This document shows, piece by piece, positions 11,501-22,497 of a DNA stretch of 64,000 bases. The notes beneath the pieces are model-generated. The model was given only the letters and a program-made list of their open reading frames with translations, had not been told where the DNA came from and ran no database searches. How positions within the stretch are numbered: the first letter of the stretch is position 1; each line of letters opens with the position of its first letter. A program made the translations under genes and the position numbers. This DNA is from Globodera rostochiensis (lineage: Eukaryota > Nematoda > Chromadorea > Rhabditida > Heteroderidae), in assembly GCA_018350325.1 (NCBI GenBank), contig JAEVLN010000027.1:744001-808000 (forward strand), written 5' to 3'.

Positions 11501-14031
11501 GCTTGGTCGGAATCTCGATCGCCGACCATTTGGGGGGGGGGGATTTTTGGGGAAAATTGTGACAAAAATGGGATGAATTGTTGGACTTTGGGGGGGGGGT
11601 GGAGAGAGGGTGAGAGGGCGGGAAGAACGGATATTCCACGTCCCGTGATACGTAATTATTTTTTCTTATTTTTGTTCCTTTTTCCATTTGTTGAGTATAG
11701 TTAGGTGTGATTAGTGTGGCCCTCCCCATGTGCTCCGTTGGCCCAGTGGCAAGGCGTCTGTCTAGTAAACAGAAGATCGCTGGTTCGATTCCAGCACGGA
11801 GCATCCTTTCTTTTCCTTTTTTTTGCAAAATAATTTATGAATTTTTTAGAATTCTTTTCAACAGGTTGTTATGCGAATCGGTTCACGTGCATTCTCAGCA
11901 CTGATCTACTTCCATGATCGGGAGAATAAGGCGAAATGCGGCGGTATGTTTTTTATTTTTTCAAATTGGACTCAAAAAAAAGTTTTCCTGAAGCTAAAAA
12001 TGTGAAAACAAAATTTGTTCATTTTTCTTGGATAAACATTTGCTTCCTCCCCCTAAAAATGTTTAAATTTAAATTTTTTTTTCCATTTAAAGGCATTTGC
12101 GTGGCCAACCACACGTCGCCCATTGACGTGATGATTCTCGGCTCCGACACGGCCTACGCGTTGATTGGCCAACAACACGGCGGTGTCCTCGGGCTAATCC
12201 AGAGGGCATTGAGCCGGGCGTCGTCCCACATTTGGTTTGAACGCTCCGAGTCCAAGGACCGATCGCTGGTGCGCAAACGGTTGGTGATCAGTTCGGCGGG
12301 GATCCGACCGGTCCAGGGTCACTTAGCACATTGGTCAGACATACAATAATTCGGCTCTCGGTGGGGACCGATCCGGGGTCCCCGTGCACTTTGATCACAC
12401 TTAATGCTCTCATGTGATCGGAGTCCGTTTGATCAACCAATGGTCACACTCCTCCCTTGTATTAGCAATAGGGAGTGATTTGAAGGACCGATCTGTGTGT
12501 GATCACTGAACAACTGTCGATGCGTAAAACCCCGATTACTGATCAGAAAGAGACCTTAATGCGTGTAAACGCGGAATTCGATGATCGGACTCCGATCGGT
12601 TTCAATCACATATTGTGATCTGATCGATATGATCAGCAGCAAATGTTCAACCTCTAATTTTTGGTGTTTCAAAGATTGTGCAGCATAGAATTTTAGTAAT
12701 TTTTTAGACTGTTCGACCACGTGCAAGACCCGACCAAGCTGCCGGTGCTGATCTTTCCCGAAGGCACATGCATTAACAACACATCGGTGATGATGTTCAA
12801 GAAGGGCTGTTTTGAGGTTGGTACATAAAAAACAACAACCAACCAATTTTTGAAGAAAAATAAAAACCCCGCTCCTTTCAGGTCAATGCGCCAATTTATC
12901 CGATTGCGATGAAGTACGACACGCGCTTTGGCGACGCCTTCTGGAACTCCAGTGAACAAAGCTACTTCCGATACTTGTTGCAGATGATGACCAGCTGGGC
13001 ACTGATTTGCCATGTCTGGTATCTGCCCCCGATGATGAAGGAGGTCGTATCGTTAAGAAAAATATCAAAATATTTTAAATTAATGTTAATTATATTATAG
13101 CCCGGCGAGTCGGCCATCGATTTGGCAAATCGGGTAAAGAAGGCCATTGCGGTGCGGGGCGGCCTCGTCGACCTGGAGTGGGATGGTCAACTGAAGCGGT
13201 CCAAAGTGCCGGCACGGATGGTCGACGAGCAGCGGGAAAGGTGGGTGCTGGATGCCCCCGTTATTTTTATTAGTTAAAGAATTTTACACCCGGGACGACC
13301 TGGTTTGGACATCCAGTACAGGAGATGACCACCACCGCCACATGTTTTTGGCCAATTTTTATTTTTTTCATGTTATTCAAAAACCAATAGATTTTTTATT
13401 AGTTGGCATCCCGACGTCAAGGTTGAAATTTTGGGGTTCAGGGACGGAAAATCCCAATTTTTTCAACTTAAAAACTGTAAATTTGGGGGTTGGGGTGTCA
13501 ACCCTAGTTACATAGTCAAATTTGACGACACACATTCAAAACCTGCTGGCGCGGAAACTTTGCATATACCGCCTAGGGGCACAATTCCAAAAAAAATCTG
13601 AAATTTGACACTTTTTTGCGTCTTTTGATTTTAATTTATCAATTTTTAAGCGTGGTGTAGGTGTAAGTGCCCCCCCCCCCCCTCCTCCTCCCGCCTGTAA
13701 AAATTGATTTTAAAATTTCCACAAAGCATCCGGCGGTCCTTAAATGCTCGCCCGGGTCCAGAATTTTTCGCGACTTGGACGGAAAACATTTCTTTTTTTT
13801 AACTTTTTTTTTTCCTCCAGATATTATCAGAGGTACCAGCGCTACACGTCCTTTTCCGATCCGCCGTCACTCACCCACGCGCCATCGTCCAACGATGAAG
13901 CCGACGATGACAACAACGGCAACAACGACGACGACGTCGACAACATTACGGAGGTGGTGGCGCCGCATGATTGTGTTGTTGCTGCTGTGGCTGCTAATGC
14001 TGTGAATTGTGCCGTCGAACGCTCAAAATGA
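8507..14031 (+). CDS. glycerol-3-phosphate acyltransferase, GPAT3/4 type
   Basis: This is a membrane acyltransferase of the ER, predicted to acylate glycerol-3-phosphate as the first step of glycerolipid synthesis (C. elegans acl-4/acl-5 relatives). I read 14 exons with consistent phases: 8507-8671, 8859-9101, 9329-9431, 9696-9752, 9803-9918, 10686-10733, 10778-10842, 11163-11337, 11865-11943, 12093-12279, 12708-12816, 12882-13043, 13101-13240, 13821-14031, about 619 residues. The start matches the family N-terminus, a hydrophobic segment followed by GKSLGLRERY. Acyltransferase motif I is NHTSPID (residues 356-362, with catalytic His and Asp), then WFERSE (398-403), FPEGT (429-433) and a YPIAMKYD motif near 455. 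Membrane segments lie near residues 8-40 and 270-310. Odd features are a Gly/Ser-rich insert in exon 2 (about 75-135), absent from vertebrate relatives, and an acidic Asp/Asn-rich C-terminal tail. Exons 3-4 are the least certain. Confidence 0.93.
10141..10619. mobile_element. TIR element in acyltransferase intron 5
   Basis: A 27-bp terminal inverted repeat begins GGCAATCCTTAAGAATGG at 10141 and ends ATTCTTTAGGATTGCC at 10619. The inverted repeat ends with GGGGATCCCTA, itself partly palindromic. The interior contains half-copies of the GAATTCGAA repeat. It makes up most of the long intron 5 (9919-10685). No transposase is present. Confidence 0.6.
11732..11803 (+). tRNA. tRNA-Thr (anticodon AGT)
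   Basis: The 72-nt sequence folds as a standard cloverleaf. The acceptor stem GCTCCGT pairs with ACGGAGC and the discriminator base is A. The anticodon stem TCTGT/ACAGA encloses the loop CTAGTAA, giving anticodon AGT (Thr). The T-arm has GGTTCGATTCC, the type 2 pol III B box, and the D-arm has an A box. It lies on the sense strand inside intron 8 (11338-11864) of the acyltransferase gene. A T-run follows closely (TTTTCCTTTTTTTT), consistent with a pol III terminator. Confidence 0.95.
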
Positions 14032-14646
14032 TAGGAAATTAAAAACCAAAAAACATTTTATAATTTGCCCCCCTCTCCAGACTCACCACCACACAAAATC
14101 AAAAGAGATATTTTATTTAGAGCCCAATTTAAAAATATATATTTTTGCGTTGTCGTCGTCATCTTTTTTTGTTTTTGTTTGTTTGTTTTTTGCATTGACA
14201 TTTATTTACTACTCTATGTGTGTACTTCATTCCCATCAATCCATCTCAATCAAACCCTTTTTTGTGTCTCTCACGCATTTTGGCTGCTCTGCTGCTGGTT
14301 AAAAAAATTGATAAAATTGTTTGTGTGCCCTTTGGCATTAAAATTTTAAATTTTTTGTGTTGTCAGTAATGAGTTTGTCAATAAAATGCCAAAAAAAGCT
14401 ATGTTCTAAAATTAAAACTGTTAGCGAGACGGACCTTCGAATTTGTCCATTAGAAATCATCAACCTTTCACCAACCCCATTTTCTAGTGGTCATATGTTT
14501 AACAGGTGGATAAAAAACCTTATAGGTTGGCCCTGTTTTGCTATTTAAAAAAAATCGGTAATTGAAAATTGGTCGAGATTTTTTTGTAGAGCGTAAAGAT
14601 AAGGAGGGTAACTTGAATTTTTTATTAGAAACTGTTCTTAACTCAC

Positions 14647-14931
14647 TCCGCACAAACTTCGTCATCAGTGCAATTTTCTGCTCTGTCGTCCCGCAGATCA
14701 AATGCTTTCAAATGACAACGCTGCCGATGCCCTGCATACTGCGCTCCCGGTCTTCGGGCAGTCCATGCTCAATAACATGTTCAATCACATAACACCATAC
14801 TGATCCGTCATCAAAGTGAAAACATTGTCGTGCAGTTGTTCCAGTACGGGACGCTTTTGCTGCTCCGTACAGTGTTCAAGCACACGTCTGATCACCGGAC
14901 TACCGTATTTATGGACGGACATGGAGGTGAT
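14647..14931 (-). pseudogene. orphan Pumilio (PUF) repeat exon, broken
   Basis: The translation matches the PUF RNA-binding domain around repeats 6-8: MSVHKYGSPVIRRVLEHC, then DQYG, then YVIEHVIEHGLPEDRE, then CGTTEQKIAL. After DQYG one base is missing, so the frame ends in a stop and resumes one frame over. Further on there is an in-frame TGA and about a dozen expected residues (the SQHKFAS part of the repeat) are missing. Splice-like borders remain: AG before 14931 and A|GTGAGT at 14647. I found no other PUF exons nearby, so this is probably a decayed fragment of a pumilio-type gene. An assembly indel could explain one break but not all three. Confidence 0.7.
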
Positions 14932-15437
14932 CTTTTGAGGGAGAAAATTTTTTGACGTTTTGCGTAGTTTTTCTTTGTAAAAACGGAGGTGTTCAAATTT
15001 TACCTAATTTAGAAAGTCCGTACCCGGCGTTTCGTACCCACTCAGTTTTCGTACCTGTTGTGCCCGCGGTTTAAGGTTTTATGGACTGGCACGCCCCCAA
15101 TTTTTGCTTGAAAAGATGGCAAAATGTATTAATGCAAAAAGTCTATAATTATTAATTAATCAAAACAATGAGGCGAGAAAGCCAGAGTTCGGGAGTCCGG
15201 AGATGCTCACTCGACTACACCAACCCAGGGATTAACCATGCAACCGAATTCCCAATTTTTTTGCCAATTTTGTCTCGGATTTCCTTGAATTGTTTCTCCG
15301 CCGTATCATTGGCGAAAGGATGGCCTTAAGTGCTGCTAATAGCCGAGAAAAGCTTTTTTACCCATAAATTAGATTACCTAATTCAAAATACGCCGAAACT
15401 TTTAAAAATTTTGCTTGTTTTTTCTGCCGTCGTATCA

Positions 15438-15814
15438 ATGAAGAAGTTTCACGTCCTTGGCTTGGACTTGTCCAGCGAGCCGATGCTTGGCACGAGCCTA
15501 CTCAGGTTCGTTGGCATTTGAATTAAATAACAATTACCTAATTGATTCTATTGAACAATTTTGTTTCTGTTAGTTTGGATTGGAAGTGGGGGTTTGAATA
15601 AAAATAATTGATTGAGATCAATCAAATTGTCGACATTTTTTAATTCGAATATTATTTTTAAATGAATTTTAAGGAATACGACCTTCTCATAATCAACTAT
15701 TTTCCTATCGGGGACGAGCAGTTACGCGATTCAGTGGCCACTATTCTTAATGACCTCACTAATTTTATGGACGTTCAATATCCGGCCGATGTCAATGCGC
15801 AGAATCCGCGATAA
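15438..15814 (+). CDS. small two-exon hypothetical protein
   Basis: I do not recognise this. Exon 1 (15438-15509) starts MKKFHVLGLDLSSEPMLG and ends at a GTTGGC donor, a donor type also used in the acyltransferase gene. Exon 2 (15674-15814) begins EYDLLIINYFPIGDEQLR and ends in TAA. Together they give about 70 residues in one frame. Codon use and the lack of stops in exon 2 look coding. An AATAAA-like signal follows near 15880. More 5' exons may exist: the minus strand at 15190-15320 is also open but has no signature. Confidence 0.35.
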
Positions 15815-17125
15815 ACTTTGGTTTGGGTGGACGTCAACTTAATCTGATGTCATTATGTTTTAATGTATTCATTCATACATAAATAAATATTTCTTAACGC
15901 TGATATTTATTATACATTATACGGAAATTATCGACATTTAGTGGTGCATTTTTTGGCACAAGAAAAAGCCTTTTTTTTAGTGGAACGTTTTTGGGTAAAA
16001 TTTTTTTGATTTAGGAATATATTGGTTTTATTGCATTTTCTGCGCTAAATCCGAGCTCGGGTTCGTGTTTTTACGCTTAAAATTTAAATATTTTAAATTT
16101 AATTTTTTTCATCAGGACCGCAATTCTTACGGATTGCCAAAAATTCAGTTACGGAATTTGGTCGGTCAATGGGAAAGCCTAATGTTTGAATTTTAAAATC
16201 AATTTAAATATTTTGATTGTATTTTATTTACAGGCTTTGTTTGCGCGCATTAAAGTACATTTTTTCTAACAAAAAACATGTTTGAAATCTTTTTGTCCTG
16301 AAGGTATTTCAAGCACGTTTAAAAAAACGATATATTTTTGTTCAACTTTCGAGGTTTTTCTTTTGTTTTTATTTCGAAAACTGAAATAAAAATCGGTGCC
16401 GATAGGCGCCGCCGAGGGAATTTATTTGAATTTTTGATGGAAATTTGTTAAGAAAATTGGACAAATTAACGTAAAAATGATCAGTTTTGAGAGGGCGCTT
16501 TGAAAAATGGTTTTTTCAATCTTGAATACCGTATTCACTCTTTCACCTATGCCAAATCTTGCAAAAAATGGACATAGGATAGAGAACATTAAATTAATGG
16601 AATCGTGTCGATAAACAGCATTTTGAGTTATTTTCTTCAGTAAAAATTGACCTCTGCACATTGATCCGGAAAACTTCCGTTTTATACGACAGATTTTTCT
16701 AAAATTTTCACCATTCCTAGAAAACAATATAATGCATCCATTAATACATCAATTTTTTGATTGATACGTTTTTTCATGAGTCATAGTCAAAAACGTTTAA
16801 ATTTTTCAAACCCAATTTTTTCAAAATTATCCAAACTCCACCAAATTTTGGTAGGGGTAAAAAGGTAGCACTAGAGGCATGTCTGCAAAATTTGGTCACG
16901 AAATATAATCGTTAGCCTGTGTTACAAGCTTTCGAAAATCGTAAGGAATTCCATTTTCAAGGACTGTCCTTGCCATTCAAGGACGGATGGCAGCCCTGCG
17001 GTATATACAGTAGCCATGGACAGATAGCTAGCTGTTCACGACTAATAAATGCTGAATGGATTCGCAGAAATCTCACAAAATTCTAGGGGATTAAGAAAAT
17101 ATCAGAAAATTAAAAGCAGTAAAAA
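15815..17125. other. intergenic, dispersed repeat fragments
   Basis: No gene is supported. A GGTGCCGATAGGCGCCG motif near 16395 is shared with 19224-19245, 23970-23992 (reverse) and 58633-58655. Near 16965-17000 is a segment ending TGGCAGCCCTG, preceded by a short stem TTCAAGGACTGTCCTTGCC that recurs near 3040 and 32582. The minus-strand ORF at 16422-16727 has no family signature. Confidence 0.5.
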
Positions 17126-18696
17126 TTAATAAAGAGACTTTGAATTCATAAACGGTGGCATCTTTGATTTCTGCGTGTTTAAATTTGGTGCTAAAGTCGT
17201 CACAGCAAATTGCTTGGCGGTAACTGAGACAACATTCGTTACAGGCACAACAACGCCGCCATGTCGTTTGGAACAGCGCATAAATTTGATTTTTTTGACA
17301 ACAATTTGTTGCATTTTGGTTGATGCCCATAGTAAAAGCCTAATAAACAAATGCATAATTAAAAATAATAATTGTTTTAATTAAACTACCAGGCCGGGAT
17401 GACCACCGTGGAAAGGTCGTTGACCCACGGGTACTGGTTGAAATTAGCCAGAAACAAAATGTCGTCCTGCTCCAAATTGATGTCAAACCATTTTTGGAGT
17501 AGGGAATATCGAATGTTTTGCTCGTCAACAAAATTTGTTGCTGTCATGTAGACAAAAATCTAAAAATAAATCACTAAACATCGAACGGATTAGGAAATAT
17601 TTGTTTTACCATGAATATTGCCATAATGAGTTGGCCAAAAAAGGTGGCCACCGTGTAAATGGTCATTTTGTGTTCAGTTTGGTCGTTTGGTTTTTGACTG
17701 TGAGGACGCAATTTGTAGGCAAAAAGTGTGGCCATATTCAGCAAAAAGCAAACAATGCCGAAAAAAACGGCAGACAAAGCAGCAATTTCAGTGCTGTTCA
17801 GCTCCTATAAAAGTAGGGTTGAGCCCCGAACCCGAGCCCCAAATGGGGTCGTCCCCGACCCCCAACTTTCTCGCCCCCGAGGGGTCGGGGCTCAACCTTA
17901 TATAAAAGCATAAAAATTTGCAATTTCACAACAAAATAAAATCTTTTTGTATATTACGAAACAAAAGCGAATAACTTTCTGGCAAAAATAAACATACATT
18001 TTCAGTCTTGTGATCGTCGAGAGTGAATGTGAAATTGTCATTTTGGACGTGGACGAACATTTCCAAGTTGAAAATTGGCACTGTGAAAGGTAAGGGCAAA
18101 ATAAATGTGACGGCCAGCAAAAGGGGCAACCAACGGCGCCACAACTAAATAATTAAATTAAATGATTATTTAAAGTATTATAATTTAAAAAACGGTGCCA
18201 CTTTTTCATAATTCATAGGGCACAAAATGGCGGTGCATCGGTTCAGCAGCAAAAATGCCGTCAACAAATTTTCCACATGAAATGCATAATATCCGACAAA
18301 AAGTAAAAATGCCAACACAATTCGAGGCAATTGGAGATAAACGGACAGAAACAAGCCAATTTTGCCGAAACGATGCGCAAAAAATGCAAAAACATAGTTG
18401 GCCAAACTCTAAAAAATAAATTTGAAATCATTTAAATTAAAATATTTTTGAATGCCAATTCATTCGCTTACTAAAACTGTGCGGACAACGACGAGGACGA
18501 AAAAAGGGGAAGAAAAATGGGCAAAATTGGTGATAATCACTGACAACTCCAAGCAGTACAGCATCGCCGATGGAATGCCAATGACCAGGGCGAACAAAAA
18601 CGGAAACAAATCCGCGTTGGCCAACACGGCCATGGCGGAGAAGAAAAGCGAAGAATCCATACAAAATTCACATAAAAAATAAAAAATATCTTGCAA
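17126..18696 (-). CDS. Srg-like serpentine chemoreceptor (7TM GPCR)
   Basis: A predicted seven-pass plasma-membrane receptor of the nematode Srg chemosensory group, presumably acting in sensory neurons. I read six exons on the minus strand with matching phases: 18696-18472, 18408-18202, 18144-17998, 17804-17610, 17559-17390, 17339-17126, about 385 residues. Diagnostic sequence includes LLNRCTAILCPMNYEK joined to LWRRWLPLLL across intron 2, which restores the family pattern (Asn-Arg after TM3, Pro, then E-K-x-W-x-R-W-L-P), and YPWVNDLSTVVIPAW before the last membrane segment. Hydrophobic segments lie near residues 27-50, 62-84, 95-120, 147-168, 206-225, 240-262 and 305-320. The cytoplasmic tail is long, about 55 residues. 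Intron 3 carries an 87-bp MITE next to the acceptor. For that intron I chose the GTATGT donor because it alone keeps phase. Confidence 0.85.
17814..17900. mobile_element. 87-bp hAT-type MITE in receptor intron 3
   Basis: The element starts TAGGGTTGAGCCCCG and ends CGGGGCTCAACCTTA, near-perfect 15-bp inverted ends. Both sides carry the identical 8-bp TATAAAAG (17806-17813, 17901-17908). The interior is GC-rich, built from CGACCCC-type words. In receptor orientation the duplicated target CTTTTATA sits directly before the G of the splice acceptor, so one copy of the target still serves as the acceptor. The same element type is at 19962-20053. Confidence 0.88.
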
Positions 18697-18944
18697 AATA
18701 AATTCAAGCTATTCAAAATATAATATAGCGATCCAAAAAAAGGCCAAAATCCGCTCTGCTGAAGTTAGCCTCTTTTTTTTGTATTTTGATTTAATTTGTG
18801 AAAAAAATTCAAAATATTTTATCCGTCAACAGTAGAAAATTGTTCACTAATTTTCAAATTTAATAATGCTCTTTCCATCTAATTTTATTTCTCTGAGCAA
18901 ATGGGCAAAAGAAATGGTCTTTGGCAAAGTAAATTCATTTAGGT

Positions 18945-19428
18945 CAGGGTGGCCCATTCCAATAGTGAGAATATGGCGCCGGGGTCCAAAAATATGGCAC
19001 GATTTTAAATGTTCCAAATTGAATAAAAACAGTAAAAACACTTTATTCTTCATTTTTCGGCATCGTTTTTCACCTTTTTGAGTAATTCTGGCCGAGAAAG
19101 GAAAAGATTGTACTTTTTATTGTATTTTAGTTTTTAACATTTTTGTTAAAGTAAGAATTTCGAAAAATTTGCCAATTCGAATCTTTCAAAATATTTGAGA
19201 ATTCTGCATTACTTTTAAGGGTGGTCGGCGGTGCCGATAGGTGCCACGGGGAAAAAATTTGAAGAATTCACGGCGAAATGTTAAGCAATTTAACAAATTT
19301 TGGTTCAGAATTTGAACAAAATCTTCAAAAATTAGGCAATTTCAAAAATCACAATAATATGGCAAAATGCAAAAATATGGCACGGACCCCAAAATATGGC
19401 AAATGCCATGTAAATATGGACCACCCTG
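18945..19428. mobile_element. 484-bp non-autonomous hAT-type element
   Basis: The ends are CAGGGTGGCCCAT and ATGGACCACCCTG, an imperfect inverted repeat. The element is flanked by a perfect 8-bp duplication ATTTAGGT (18937-18944, 19429-19436). Inside are repeated AATATGGCAC / ATATGGCAAATGCC words and a GGTGCCGATAGGTGCC segment. There is no transposase ORF. An inverted fragment of the right end lies at 21687-21790. Confidence 0.88.
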
Positions 19429-19961
19429 ATTTAGGTACCTATTAAACCGTTAGTTCGAATCTTTTAACGAATAGTCTGGTGTAGCCGAATGCTGTAATTA
19501 AATACAAATCCAGTTTGTGAAATGTTATTTGTCTGTCCTGACGTTGTTGGGGGGCGGGGGGGGGGGGGTATATGAATTGCGGAGAATTTCAAAGAACTGA
19601 AAAATGCCATTTAAAAAAAGCGCTTGAGAAAAAATCCAAAACGAACGAGCCAAAGAAAAAATGCCAAAGTAAAAATGATAATTTCTGCATGTTTAAAACT
19701 GTATTTCATTTAAATCTGAACTTTACGTTGAGATTTGCATTCTTTAAAAATTTACTAATTTTGCTGAGCAAAAAATGAAAATTCGAAAAATTTGTAAATG
19801 TTGCCGAAAATATGTCGTTTACGAATTGTCCCAACTTTTAATTGTGCATTCTCGCTCATATCAACAATTTATTTATCTAAAATATTTTCTTTTTAGTTAA
19901 GACAATTTCTTTATTGATAATATCTAGTGATGATTAGTAGGCTCTTTTCAATGCTTTAAAA

Positions 19962-20053
19962 TAGAGTTAGTCTCCGACCCCTCGGCGGCGGGAAAGGTCG
20001 GGGACGAAAACCCCGACTAAAAAAGTCGGATTCGGGGACGGGGACCCACCCTA
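19962..20053. mobile_element. 92-bp hAT-type MITE
   Basis: The element starts TAGAGTTAGTCTCCGACCCC and ends GGGGACCCACCCTA. It is flanked by the identical 8-bp CTTTAAAA (19954-19961, 20054-20061). Its length, GC-rich core of CGACCCC / GGTCGGGG words and ends match the 87-bp element at 17814-17900, so the two are one family. Between here and 20922 I see G-runs (20281-20290) and no gene I can identify; a plus-strand ORF at 20601-20807 has no signature. Confidence 0.85.
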
Positions 20054-20922
20054 CTTTAAAATCGCGTACGAACGATTCTTACACGAGAGCATTCGAGTTT
20101 CTGTTTGCCCGCTCCCAGACAAACGCCGCCGGATTTTCTCCCGGAAAAATCCCCACAAGTTAGTTTCTTTCGCCCAACCCTCAAAAGTTTGAATAGGGTG
20201 TGTTATATTGGTAGGTTAGAGATGGTTGAAAGGAGTCCAAAAGTTGAGAAGAACATTCTTTTCGTTTGATTCGGTAAATGGGGGGGGGGGTGTTTTTGTG
20301 CCCGGGGGTGGACGATGCACTCTAACCTTCTGACTGTCTACGCTCTTTCTATTTTGTAAATTTATATAAACAAAAAAGAAAAATAAATCTTTATTTTTGA
20401 AAACAATTCAAAAAGGTGGCACATTCATTCACACTATCGCTTCTGTGTTGAAGATCCTTCTTTGCCTTAATGCCGTTGTTGTCTCGTTGTCCCCAATGTT
20501 TTATTATTCTCCTTCCCGATTCCAGCACATCCGACCCCCCCCCTGCCCCCCAAAATGTCTTTGATTTACCCCAAGGCCCCCTGCTCCGGGCACAAAAACA
20601 ATGGCCCAATTTACCGATTGTCTCTTGAATCCTCCCAACCATATTAGCCTATCATATATATACACAAAGATTCATTCTTTTGAGGCTTGGGCGAAATTTG
20701 TGGGCATTTTTCCGGATGAAAATCCGGCGGTGGCTTTTCGGGACATTCCGGTTTCCTTAATTCCTTTAGCACTGGATTTCTTCGGCCTATTCTACTTCAA
20801 ACTTTAATATCAAACAAAATAATGGCAGCTTTGTTTTTGTTCCTCTACCTAAAAGTTGCCTGCATTCTATTTTATTTTAAACGTTTTTTAAAAATATTCA
20901 TATTTATCAAAAAATACTCACC

Positions 20923-22497
20923 ATGGAACCATCCAAGCGCCAATCTTCGACGAACATCGGTGGTGACCAGCAGACCAAAGGTAAAATGCCATTTTCAACG
21001 ATATTCAATCAAAATTTGGTTGGATTTTCCCTTTTTAGACAATAAGTACAAACGCAGCAGCCAAATTGTGTTTCGGATGCCGAATTTCAAGGAATTTTCT
21101 GAAGGGAGTGGGCCGAAGTATGTGTTCAGTGCCCCTGTCGTGTACATCAACGGGTTGCCGTGGCGAATCTTGATCAAACATTTGGATGCTCATGTTGGCA
21201 TTTTCCTGCATTGCTTTGGCGATAAAACGGGTGGGCGATTTTAATTTGTGAACGCTGGGACAAATTTTACCCTCTAATAAATTATTATTATTAAATACTT
21301 TTAAGGCATGGCCTGGAGTTGTCGTGCGGCTTTTCAATGCAGCGTTGTTTCTTGCAAAAAAAGCGGTGAAAGTCTTATGAAGAAAGGAAATCTGGACAAA
21401 TTTGACATTTACTATGCCAATAGTTGTAGTTGGGGCTGCCCGGATTTTATCAAATTTGAGGTAACAAATAAAATGGATTATTTTAAATATTTTTTTTTAT
21501 TCAGGAACTGATGGACCCAAAGAATGGCTTATACTACGATGAGAAGGGGGACGCTGTGACGTTCAAAGCCGAAGTGGTTGTGGAAGAGCCTAACGGAATG
21601 CCGTGAGATTTGCTTCGTTTATATAAATGCGTTAATTCACTGAGCCGATCAACTCCAGGGTGACGAAAGTATCATATTTAGTATATGGCATTTGCCATAT
21701 TTTGGGGTCCGTGCCATATTTTTATGTTTTTGATTTTTGAAAATGTACCCCAATTTTTGAAAATTTTGTTCAAATTTTGAACAATAATTTTATGTAGCGG
21801 GGTGCGCCCCGAAGAAGCTTTGCTGGTCAATGGCGAGTTGGTATATGTGAACAAACACGTGGGTTAAATTATAAATTATTTTAATTTATTATTTAGCTGT
21901 TGGCTGGTTATTCGAAATTTTTTCAAACTTTGTTTTTTGGAGAGAATGCGATGCCAAAAGTTCAAATTGACGAAGTTCCGGATGCCATTGCCACGACTTA
22001 TCGCCACAATGGACCTACTGAACGTCGATTTGGACGGAATAAAAATTCTATTCGGCACAACTAATTGTTAAATCAAACACATTTTTAAAATAGCTAACCA
22101 CAATTCGATTCCTAAATATTCAGATGAATGCATTTGAGAACCTTTTGTTTTTGGCAAATCGATTTTTGTTGTGCCCCGTTGAGAAGCGTTGCGTTGACTT
22201 TCTGGTGACGAAAAGCAAAAAGTCGGCCATTTGCAAATTCCGAATGGCACATCAGTGCGGCATTATTGGCATGAAGGTCGGTCCAAAATGCAATTTTAAT
22301 AAAAATTTTCTTCCGTCTTTCAGAATAAAATTTTGAAGGATATGACCAAGGAAGACTTTTCAAAATCTGGAGTTTATATCGACAACTTTATGGAATCAAA
22401 AAATTGGATGATGGAGAAATTGAGGAACTGCGAGAACGGCACAAAAAACTGTTTGGCACGGAATGAGGGCGGGAGAATTTCGATCAAAATATTTTAA
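20923..22497 (+). pseudogene. BTB-MATH (BATH) gene, probably disrupted
   Basis: MATH-BTB proteins recruit substrates to Cullin-3 ubiquitin ligases. The 5' half is intact and spliced in phase: 20923-20980, 21039-21230, 21306-21460, 21505-21602, 21798-21858, then 21897 onward. MATH signatures are [23 protein letters not shown] and [16 protein letters not shown]. The BTB domain begins ALLVNGELVYVNKH followed by [17 protein letters not shown]. After IDEVPDAIA the frame breaks: the expected [13 protein letters not shown] is in another frame, and the read-through stops at 22064 (about 243 residues). The BACK-like part is at 22124-22276 ([15 protein letters not shown]) and 22324-22497, with a second break before FENLLFL and a third near the end, where EELRERHKKLFGTE lies one frame over. 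Three small indels point to a pseudogene; uncorrected assembly errors are the alternative. Confidence 0.7.
21687..21790. repeat. inverted fragment of the 484-bp hAT element
   Basis: It carries ATATGGCATTTGCCATATTT and GGGGTCCGTGCCATATTT, the reverse complement of the right end of the element at 18945-19428. It lies within intron 4 of the BTB-MATH gene and stops about 8 bases before the exon 5 acceptor. No target duplication is visible, so it is truncated. Confidence 0.6.

Noticed and set aside
11205..11828. 207-codon minus-strand ORF with a RAGIEPAIFCLLDRRLATGP-like start
   Set aside because: It is antisense to the tRNA-Thr and to acyltransferase exon 8. The apparent protein-like start is the well-known translation of an antisense tRNA, and splicing of the plus gene explains the region.
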